Source: an uncultured Victivallaceae bacterium
GTDB taxonomy: Bacteria > Verrucomicrobiota > Lentisphaeria > Victivallales > Victivallaceae
Direction: 5' to 3'
Assembly: GCA_934663655.1 (NCBI GenBank)
Contig: CAKUKT010000182.1
Location: forward strand, 1 to 5,740
Length of the DNA stretch: 5,740 bases
The position numbers and the translations under genes were made by a program. Below are positions 1 to 4,981 of the stretch, in pieces. Within the stretch, counting starts at the first letter, position 1; each line of letters starts with the position of its first letter. A model generated the notes under the pieces. It saw only the letters and a program-made list of their open reading frames with translations, was not told the origin of the DNA and made no database searches.

Positions 1-99
1 GTTGATTTCGCCCGCGGTGCGGCATTGCAGGCAGTTCATGCGCTTCTTGAGGATCCGGAGAGATTCGTGGCTGCTTTCCCGATGGATCCGGTGAACTGA
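1..99 (+). CDS. 3' end of an unrecognised protein-coding gene
   Basis: Frame 1 is open from the window edge to a TGA at 97-99 and gives 32 residues ending in FPMDPVN. The fragment reads as an amphipathic helix (ARGAALQAVHALLEDPERF) with a short tail, a usual C-terminus for a soluble enzyme or regulator. The helix loosely recalls the C-terminal helix of dihydrodipicolinate reductases, but it is too short to assign. Codon choice and GC content match the genes downstream. It reads in the same direction as larE but is 157 nt away, with a possible weak terminator between, so shared transcription is uncertain. Confidence 0.5.
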   Translation, partial: VDFARGAALQAVHALLEDPERFVAAFPMDPVN

Positions 100-145
100 T
101 TGTCCGGCGGGTTGGCGCCGCGGTTGCGAGGGGGGAACGACGGTG

Positions 146-182
146 ACCAAAGCCGGAAATATTAATATTTGGTTATTTTTTT
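146..182 (+). terminator. possible weak rho-independent terminator of the upstream gene
   Basis: ACCAAA (146-151) can pair with TTTGGT (168-173). A stretch TA plus seven T residues (176-182) follows almost at once. The stem is only 6 bp with a 16-nt AT-rich loop, so it would be weak. The loop and right arm include a perfect 14-nt AT palindrome (157-170), which could form a competing stem. No better terminator is visible between the gene ending at 99 and larE. Confidence 0.35.
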
Positions 183-256
183 CTGTACCGGCTGGCTTAA
201 GGGCCGAAACGGGGATAAATTGTATAGGAGACAGCCAGGGATAAGCGGGCGGGGAA

Positions 257-1078
257 ATGAGTGATATCCGGAAATTGGAAAATTTTCTGCTGGAACGGAT
301 CGGTTCCGGGGCGGCGCTCGCTTTCTCCGGTGGAGTCGACAGTTCGGTGCTGCTCGAAGTGCTGCGCCGAATCCGGTTGAAACGGGAGTTCCGGTTGGTT
401 GCCATGACGATGCATTCGCTCTTTCAGCGGACGGAGGAGCTCGAACAGGCGCGGAATGCCGCCGCCGGGGCCGGTGTGGAACTTCGGATCTTCGAGTGCG
501 ACCCGCTGAGGATTCCCGGGGTTGCCGGCAATCCTCCCGACCGTTGTTACCACTGCAAACGTCACTTTTTTCAGCAGTTCCGTCAGGCTGCCGACGCTTC
601 CGGAATCCCCCTGCTGCTGGACGGAACCAATGCCGACGACCTCCGGGAATACCGGCCGGGGTTGCGGGCGCTGCGGGAACTGGGGGTGGTCTCGCCGCTG
701 GCTGAAACCGCAATGACCAAAGCCGGGATCCGGGCGATGGCGGCGGAACTCGGGCTGAAATGTGCGACGGTTCCCGCCGCGCCCTGCCTGGCCACCCGCT
801 TTGAATATGGTACGCATCTGAGCCGGGAATTGATTGACCGGGTCGCCGCCGGAGAGGAGGCGATCCGGAGAGTGCTGCCGGCGGCGGAAACATTCCGGCT
901 CCGGGTGCACGGAGCGACGGCCCGGATTGAAGTGCCGCCGGAGTTTTTGGCGGCCGCTGTCGCGCGCCGGATTGAACTGTGTGAAGAACTTCATCGGCTC
1001 GGTTTTGATTTTGTTGCTCTTGATCTTGATGGTTTCCGTTCCGGAAGCATGGATGTGAATATTTCTCGGGAGGTTTGA
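257..1078 (+). CDS. larE: LarE-type ATP-dependent sulfur transferase (pyridinium-3,5-biscarboxylate mononucleotide sulfurtransferase)
   Basis: LarE adenylates a carboxylate of the pyridinium mononucleotide precursor and inserts sulfur during synthesis of the nickel-pincer (NPN) cofactor of lactate racemase and related LarA enzymes, in the cytoplasm. The 273-residue length is normal for the family. The N-terminal ATP-pyrophosphatase PP-loop SGGVDSS is at residues 24-30. The family signature NPPDRCYHC spans 92-100, DGTNADD is at 122-128, and PCLATRFEYGT (176-186) carries C177, which corresponds to the sulfur-donating Cys176 of the Lactobacillus plantarum enzyme. A C-terminal RLRVHGATARIE block lies at 214-225. 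C97 and C100 are also present; as I recall, LarE proteins with this cysteine triad carry a [4Fe-4S] cluster rather than sacrificing a cysteine. An in-frame stop at 242-244 leaves ATG 257 as the first start, with only a GGGGA-like ribosome site. tatA follows after 2 nt, so the two are probably cotranscribed. No larA, larB or larC is in the window. Confidence 0.93.
   Translation: MSDIRKLENFLLERIGSGAALAFSGGVDSSVLLEVLRRIRLKREFRLVAMTMHSLFQRTEELEQARNAAAGAGVELRIFECDPLRIPGVAGNPPDRCYHCKRHFFQQFRQAADASGIPLLLDGTNADDLREYRPGLRALRELGVVSPLAETAMTKAGIRAMAAELGLKCATVPAAPCLATRFEYGTHLSRELIDRVAAGEEAIRRVLPAAETFRLRVHGATARIEVPPEFLAAAVARRIELCEELHRLGFDFVALDLDGFRSGSMDVNISREV
1068..1073 (+). promoter_or_regulatory. ribosome binding site deciding the tatA start
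   Basis: GGGAGG lies 7 nt before ATG 1081, inside the last codons of larE. A TTG at 1075 is in frame but sits only 1 nt from this site, so ATG 1081 is the better start. The placement within larE suggests coupled translation. Confidence 0.7.
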
Positions 1079-1080
1079 TC

Positions 1081-1317
1081 ATGTCGTTGGGTTTTACTGA
1101 ACTTCTGCTGATTGTACTCTTTGTGCTGCTGGTTTTCGGCGCCAAGCGTATTCCTGAACTGGCCCGGGCGATGGGACGGGCCTCCTATGAATTCAAAAAG
1201 GCGAAGCAGGAGCTGGCCGACGAGAGCCGCGAATTGATGGCTTCGGCGGAAAAGATCGCCGAAAAGAAGAGCGATCAGGAGCAGAACTCCTCCGACAACG
1301 CGGAGAAACAAGGATGA
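1081..1317 (+). CDS. tatA: Sec-independent protein translocase subunit TatA/E
   Basis: TatA oligomers form the protein-conducting element of the twin-arginine pathway, which moves folded proteins across the inner membrane with TatC (and TatB). The 78-residue product has the family layout. A short periplasmic N-terminus with a polar residue (E7) leads into a transmembrane helix (about 8-19, LLLIVLFVLLVF). Next come the FG hinge (19-20), the amphipathic helix RIPELARAMGRASYEFKKA (about 23-41), and a charged low-complexity tail rich in K, E, Q and S. The GFTELLL start is shared by TatA and TatB, but the FG hinge, the ELARAMG helix and the short length favour TatA/E. It starts 2 nt after larE. 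The alkaline phosphatase gene follows 51 nt downstream, but its signal peptide has no twin-arginine motif, so it is not an evident Tat substrate. No tatC is present here. Confidence 0.9.
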   Translation: MSLGFTELLLIVLFVLLVFGAKRIPELARAMGRASYEFKKAKQELADESRELMASAEKIAEKKSDQEQNSSDNAEKQG

Positions 1318-1322
1318 TTGTC

Positions 1323-1347
1323 GCCGGGGGTAGAGTCATGCCCCGGC
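1323..1347 (+). repeat. GC-rich hairpin between tatA and the phosphatase gene
   Basis: GCCGGGG (1323-1329) and CCCCGGC (1341-1347) form a perfect 7-bp stem with an 11-nt loop. No T tract follows (the next bases are ATTAACG), so it is not a standard terminator. It could stabilise or separate the larE-tatA and phosphatase parts of one transcript, or act as a weak attenuator. Confidence 0.5.
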
Positions 1348-1368
1348 ATTAACGAAGAAGAGGTTTTT

Positions 1369-3099
1369 ATGAAGCGATTTATGACTGGAATATCGGTACT
1401 GCTGCTGTTGTCGGCATTGACGGCGGCGGAATTCACCACCCTGGACCTGCGCCCGGCGGCGACGGCGGCGTTGGCCGACGATACGCCCGGAGACGGCCGA
1501 GGCGGCTGGATCGATGCCGGAAGTGACGACCTCAGCTGCATCTCCACCGGAGTGCTCCGGGTGTGCGGCGTTGATTTTTTCATTCCCGGCGATGCGGCTT
1601 CCGGCGGACGTTCGGCGGTGGTGCTCGGCGGCGGGACGCTGCCCCATCTTCCCGGCTCGGCGGTGCTGGAACTTCCGGAACCTGTCTCCGGAAAACGGCT
1701 CTATCTGCTGCACGCCGCGGCAGACAAGGGGGAGCCGGGTACACTCAAACTGACCTTTGATGATGATTCGGTGGCCGTTCATCAGATCGTTTTCGGCCAG
1801 GATGTGGAGTCATGGCGGAGTTCCGCCAGCCGGAAAAACGCGGTGCGAGGGTGGAGCGCGTACAACGGCAATACCCAGGTTTCGCTTTTCGTCTCCGGAT
1901 TTTCGTTGCCGCGTCCGCTGAAAAAGGTGGAATTTGTCGGCGGTTCAGCTCCGTGGATGATCGTCGGTGCGACGGTCGGCGGCGAACGGCTGCTGAAGCC
2001 GCTGTTGCCGGACCGGACCTGCTCTTTCGAATATGAACCCGAACCCCGGCTGGATGGGGAAAAGATCGCGGCGCTTCCCGTCGACGGAATCCCGCGCAAC
2101 ATCATTTTCATCATCGGCGACGGTATGGGGCGCGGCGCCCAGAATTTCGCCTCATTGAAGTTGTACGGAGCCATCGGGCAGCTGCCGATGGAACAGCTGC
2201 CGGTACAGGCGCTGGTAAGCACTCACTCCGCCAACAGTGAAGTCACCGATTCGGCGGCTTCCGCCACCGCACTCGCCAGCGGATTTAAAACCAATAACGG
2301 CATGGTCGGCGTTTCTCCGGAGGGCGAAGTGCTGCGTTCCGTTGCCGAACGGGCGCATGAAACCGGACGGGCCGTCGGATTGATCACCTCCGATGGGATC
2401 ACCGGGGCCACTCCGGGGGGATTTGTCGCCCATCGCCGGCAGCGCAGTGACTTCACCGGCATTGCCGAGGATATCGCCGGGTCCGGGTACGAAATTTTCG
2501 CGGGGGCTTCTCCGGAACCGTTTCTCCCGGAAGCCGACGGCGGCAAACGCGGAGACGGCCGCAATCTGCTCAAGGAGATGCAGGAAGGCGGCGTTGCCGT
2601 CGCCGACGGCATTGATCAATTCCGGGCGGCCGAGTCGGCAAAGGTGATCGGGTTTTTCAAATTCGGTGCTCCGGATGACCGGCTGCTCGCCGAAATCACC
2701 CGCGAGGCGATTCGCCGGCTCGCTGCCAACCCGAAAGGTTTTTTCCTGATGGTGGAGGAATTTCTCCCCGACAAAGGCGGGCATTCCAATATTCCGGACG
2801 CCACTGTCTGCGGAGTCAATTCGGTGAACCGGGTGCTGCGGGTGGCGCTCGACTTCGCTCTGGAACATCCCGATACGCTGATTCTGGTCACCGGCGACCA
2901 CGAGACCGGGGCGGTGTCGGCAATCCGTAATTTCGCCGATCCGGAAAACCCCCATGTCGTTTACATGCAGGTCTCCCACACCGGAGAGGTGCTGCCGCTC
3001 TTCGCGGTCGGCGCCGGTGCTGAACGGTTCAACGGCGTGATCGACAATACCCGGATTCCGCGCATCATCACCGAAATGTGGAAATTGCCAGAAAAGTAA
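1369..3099 (+). CDS. secreted alkaline phosphatase with an extra N-terminal domain
   Basis: This predicted periplasmic phosphomonoesterase of the PhoA superfamily has 576 residues. A Sec-type signal peptide (about 1-20, core ISVLLLLSALTAA) is followed by an N-terminal beta-rich domain (about 22-215) resembling accessory domains on secreted Lentisphaerota enzymes. The catalytic domain runs from about 240 to 576. By comparison with E. coli PhoA the metal and catalytic residues are D251 (in IIGDGMG), nucleophile S295 (in VTDSAASATA), T348, R359, E463, D468, H472, D510 and H511 (in TGDHETG), and H537 (in SHTGE). All spacings fit. The position of E. coli D153 is glycine (G346), while K469 matches K328. 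The chosen ATG has AGAGG at 1359-1363, 5 nt upstream; an in-frame TTG at 1318 would put a charged leader before the signal peptide and is unlikely. It lies 51 nt after tatA and ends at a strong terminator. The substrate is unknown, and a phosphodiesterase activity within the superfamily is possible. Confidence 0.92.
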   Translation: MKRFMTGISVLLLLSALTAAEFTTLDLRPAATAALADDTPGDGRGGWIDAGSDDLSCISTGVLRVCGVDFFIPGDAASGGRSAVVLGGGTLPHLPGSAVLELPEPVSGKRLYLLHAAADKGEPGTLKLTFDDDSVAVHQIVFGQDVESWRSSASRKNAVRGWSAYNGNTQVSLFVSGFSLPRPLKKVEFVGGSAPWMIVGATVGGERLLKPLLPDRTCSFEYEPEPRLDGEKIAALPVDGIPRNIIFIIGDGMGRGAQNFASLKLYGAIGQLPMEQLPVQALVSTHSANSEVTDSAASATALASGFKTNNGMVGVSPEGEVLRSVAERAHETGRAVGLITSDGITGATPGGFVAHRRQRSDFTGIAEDIAGSGYEIFAGASPEPFLPEADGGKRGDGRNLLKEMQEGGVAVADGIDQFRAAESAKVIGFFKFGAPDDRLLAEITREAIRRLAANPKGFFLMVEEFLPDKGGHSNIPDATVCGVNSVNRVLRVALDFALEHPDTLILVTGDHETGAVSAIRNFADPENPHVVYMQVSHTGEVLPLFAVGAGAERFNGVIDNTRIPRIITEMWKLPEK

Positions 3100-3130
3100 C
3101 CGTCAGGGCTACTGGTTCACCGGTGATGAT

Positions 3131-3174
3131 TTCCCGTCTCCGTTATTCAGAAGCGTCGGAGGCGGGAATTTTTT
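3131..3174 (+). terminator. rho-independent terminator of the phosphatase gene, overlapping btuF
   Basis: A 12-bp stem (3131-3142 with 3157-3168, one G-T wobble) encloses a 14-nt loop and is followed by six T residues (3169-3174) on the plus strand. It lies 31 nt after the phosphatase stop. The loop, right arm and T tract are inside the last 32 nt of the convergent btuF gene. On the minus strand the stem is not followed by a good T tract, so it serves mainly the plus-strand cluster. Confidence 0.85.
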
Positions 3175-3997
3175 CCGGAAAGAGGGCGCGTTGCAGCGCC
3201 GCCGCACCGTCGGGGGTACGCGGTCCGAGTCGGCAGAGCTCATCCGGTGAGATATCGGAGATGATGCGCCGGTTTTTCACCGCCGGCCAGCTCGCGGCTC
3301 CGGGCACGTCGCGCAGAGTTTCGCTTCCGCCTTCCATGCCGGTCAGCACCACGACGTCCGGCGGGGAGAGCGCCAGCTGTTCGGCTGACAGCGCGAAGTA
3401 ATCGTCGCCGAAATCGTCGCCGAGGTTCCGGCCTCCGGAAACAGCGACGATCCGGCTCACAAAGGAAGATTTGCCGCAGGTGATCAGCGGGTTGATGGAG
3501 AAGAGCACCAGCACCGAGGGTGGATTTTCCGGCCGGATGCGCTGCAGTTCCTCCAGGCGTCGGCGGAAACGGTCGATCTCGGTTTTCGCTCCGGCTTCAA
3601 GTTTGAGCCGTCGGCCGAGTTCCGCGACGTTGCGCGGGTAGTCCTCGAGGGTTTTGCTGTCCAGAATAAGCGTCTGCACTCCGGAGGATTTCAGCAGCTC
3701 CCAGTTCTGCCGCGGGTAGGCGGTGTCGCTGACCACCAGATCGGGGTGAAGCAGCAGCACCGCTTCGACATTGGGTTTCCCGAGTTCGCCCGCCGCCGGA
3801 ATCTCTTTTACGCTTTCCGGATAATCGCAGGCGGTGGAACGTCCGCAGAGCAGTTTTTCACCGCCGATGGCGCAGATGGTTTCAGTTACGGCCGGAGAGA
3901 GCGAGACCACTCCGCTTGCGAAAACCGCCGCCGTGGCTGCGGTCGCCGTCAGCAGTACTGCCGTCAGCTTAACGGTACGCCGGATCATACCACTCAT
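3143..3997 (-). CDS. btuF: periplasmic cobalamin-binding protein, BtuF family (ABC transporter substrate-binding protein)
   Basis: BtuF-like proteins capture vitamin B12 in the periplasm and deliver it to a BtuCD permease/ATPase. The 284-residue product has an N-terminal signal peptide (about 1-28) with no lipobox cysteine, so it should be soluble and periplasmic. The BtuF/FecB-type two-lobe fold shows [17 protein letters not shown] (30-46), [13 protein letters not shown] (77-89) at the end of the first lobe, a long linking helix (about 120-155), then [12 protein letters not shown] (168-179) and VSGGRNL (186-192). The INP..T.GK....VSGGRNL block closely follows E. coli BtuF, which favours cobalamin over siderophores; the cobalamin riboswitch upstream supports this. 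The C-terminal [12 protein letters not shown] (257-268) is typical of the family. ATG 3997 has GAGG 3 nt upstream; ATG 3988 is an alternative with 12-nt spacing. Its start overlaps the prepilin-like gene by 29 nt, implying coupled translation. No btuC or btuD is in the window. An Arg pair (6-7) is present but does not fit the full Tat consensus. Confidence 0.85.
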   Translation of the reverse strand: MSGMIRRTVKLTAVLLTATAATAAVFASGVVSLSPAVTETICAIGGEKLLCGRSTACDYPESVKEIPAAGELGKPNVEAVLLLHPDLVVSDTAYPRQNWELLKSSGVQTLILDSKTLEDYPRNVAELGRRLKLEAGAKTEIDRFRRRLEELQRIRPENPPSVLVLFSINPLITCGKSSFVSRIVAVSGGRNLGDDFGDDYFALSAEQLALSPPDVVVLTGMEGGSETLRDVPGAASWPAVKNRRIISDISPDELCRLGPRTPDGAAALQRALFPEKIPASDASE

Positions 3998-4739
3998 TGT
4001 CCTCGCTCAGAAATCCGAAGTTCTTGCCGTCCGGCGCCCGGTTGTAGGCGGTGCCGCCGACTCCGGAGGTATAGGCGGTATTGGTACTGTCGGCGTGACC
4101 GTCGGTGAATACGACCGCCGCCCGCAACAGATGTCGGAAGGCGGCGGTGCCGCCGCTGCGGACATCGGGATCGGAAGGACGACGGTTTTCCGGAGCGCGC
4201 AGGGTGGTAGTCGCTTCCGGCTTGCCGTCGGAACTGGCGTAACCGGCATCGGCAATCAGTACGGTTCGCGATGGATTGAGCAACTGTGAGGTCTTCACGC
4301 CGGGGTAGTCGTTGTAGTACAACTCCGCGCCGAGAAATTCATTGTAGCCGTAACCGCTGTTTTCGGTGTTCACGTAGCTGCTGTTGAAAAGACCGGAGAG
4401 CGATGGACAGCGATAGGTGCGGCTCTGCTTGCCGTCCGCTCCGCCGACCCCCTGCGCCAGTATCCCCGTATCGCCGGTTCCCCAGCCGTCGGGAGCGTCC
4501 CATCGGTCGCCGTTGGCGGCGTAGTTGGTGCAGAACCAGCCGTTGTAGGAGTCGGTGTACTGCGCCATCATCAAGCCGAGCTGGCGGAGGTTGTTGATAC
4601 AGCTCGCGCTTTTGCCGCGTTCCCGGGCCTGGGAGAGCGCCGGCATCAGCATGGCGGCGAGAATGGCGATGATCGCGATCACAACGAGGAGTTCGATCAG
4701 GGTGAAGATCTTGCGGGAGAAGGAGAGAGAGTTTTTCAT
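3969..4739 (-). CDS. prepilin-like protein with type IV methylation motif and H-X9-DG domain
   Basis: The 256-residue product starts with a short basic leader (1-11) and a type IV prepilin segment [19 protein letters not shown] (12-30), with E16 at the conserved +5 position. The hydrophobic helix would anchor it in the inner membrane and, after prepilin-peptidase cleavage, allow assembly into a pilus-like structure. The residue before F12 is Ile rather than the usual Gly. [18 protein letters not shown] (44-61) is the usual next helix. C47 and C111 (RCPSL) may pair. Near the C-terminus H203 is followed by exactly nine residues and D213-G214, the H-X9-DG motif of 'prepilin-type processing-associated' proteins, very abundant in Lentisphaerota and Planctomycetota. 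An in-frame stop at 4751-4749 forces ATG 4739; the ribosome site is weak (GAAAG, then A-rich). It is the first gene after a cobalamin riboswitch and overlaps btuF by 29 nt. Its function is unknown; a role in B12 capture is only inferred from position. Confidence 0.88.
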   Translation of the reverse strand: MKNSLSFSRKIFTLIELLVVIAIIAILAAMLMPALSQARERGKSASCINNLRQLGLMMAQYTDSYNGWFCTNYAANGDRWDAPDGWGTGDTGILAQGVGGADGKQSRTYRCPSLSGLFNSSYVNTENSGYGYNEFLGAELYYNDYPGVKTSQLLNPSRTVLIADAGYASSDGKPEATTTLRAPENRRPSDPDVRSGGTAAFRHLLRAAVVFTDGHADSTNTAYTSGVGGTAYNRAPDGKNFGFLSEDNEWYDPAYR

Positions 4740-4776
4740 TTTTTTCTTTCAGTGTTACGCGCACTATTGACTCGGA

Positions 4777-4813
4777 GTTTCCGGATACGCGCTCCTTTTC
4801 TCTCTCCGGAAAC
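4777..4813 (-). repeat. 9-bp inverted repeat in the riboswitch expression platform
   Basis: On the minus strand GTTTCCGGA (4813-4805) and TCCGGAAAC (4785-4777) are perfect complements with a 19-nt loop that contains AAAAGGAG. No T tract follows, so it is not a plain terminator. It sits between the aptamer and the prepilin start, 37 nt before the ATG, where an expression platform hairpin is expected. Confidence 0.55.
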
Positions 4814-4850
4814 ACCGTTATCCGTCCGGCAGTGGACAATTCCGCCGGTC

Positions 4851-4942
4851 GGCGCGAAACGAGGATCTGGCTTCACCGGAGGTATCCGGTTCACAGTTGC
4901 GCGACAGCTCCCGATTTGCACGGGATTCACTCAATTTCGCTG
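4851..4942 (-). promoter_or_regulatory. cobalamin (vitamin B12) riboswitch aptamer
   Basis: Read on the minus strand, this leader shows the conserved cobalamin aptamer core. A hairpin TCCCG (4925-4921), loop TGCAAAT, CGGGA (4913-4909) is followed by GCTGTCGCGCAACTGTGA (4908-4891), which closely follows the same segment of the E. coli btuB leader and the family consensus CGCAACUGU. Next comes a perfect 6-bp hairpin ACCGGA/TCCGGT with a TACC loop (4890-4875), then a B12-box-like GAAGCCAGATCCTC (4874-4861). The ends close on each other: GCGAAA (4940-4935) pairs with TTTCGC (4859-4854), extended by GAG (4932-4930) with CTC (4863-4861). The peripheral arm is shorter than in btuB, as in compact variants. 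It lies just after a promoter and 114 nt before the prepilin-like gene, with btuF next. Cobalamin binding is expected to lower expression. Which cobalamin form it prefers cannot be read here. Confidence 0.88.
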
Positions 4943-4952
4943 ACGAAACAAT

Positions 4953-4981
4953 AATATATATCGACTTTGATTGTTTTTCAA
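4953..4981 (-). promoter_or_regulatory. sigma70-type promoter for the riboswitch-prepilin-btuF unit
   Basis: TTGAAA (4981-4976), a 17-nt spacer and TATATT (4958-4953) each match 5 of 6 consensus positions. A start near 4946 would put the first transcribed base a few nt before the aptamer closing helix. The -35 box overlaps the TGA stop of the upstream ORF (4980-4978). Confidence 0.7.

Noticed and set aside
105..120. CGGCG/CGCCG hairpin just after the first gene as a terminator
   Set aside because: It is a 5-bp stem with no T tract after it.
162..1145. 327-residue open frame on the minus strand across larE
   Set aside because: It is an antisense shadow of a GC-rich gene: rich in P, R, S and A, without recognisable motifs, while the plus-strand frame is a clear LarE.
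1318..1368. N-terminal extension of the phosphatase from TTG 1318
   Set aside because: It would put an acidic 17-residue stretch ahead of a normal signal peptide, and ATG 1369 has its own ribosome site.
1369..1440. Phosphatase as a Tat substrate of the adjacent tatA
   Set aside because: The signal peptide has only Lys-Arg near its start, with no twin-arginine motif.
2152..2979. 275-residue open frame on the minus strand inside the phosphatase gene
   Set aside because: Antisense to a conserved catalytic domain; no motif, no ribosome site, and composition typical of a shadow frame.
4792..4799. AAAAGGAG as a ribosome site for a small ORF in the leader
   Set aside because: No ATG, GTG or TTG lies at a suitable distance downstream; it is more likely just the loop of the platform hairpin.
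4946..4976. AAACAAT/ATTGTTT hairpin as a terminator of the chimeric ORF
   Set aside because: Only 7 mostly A-T pairs with a 17-nt loop; too weak, and the region is better explained as a promoter.
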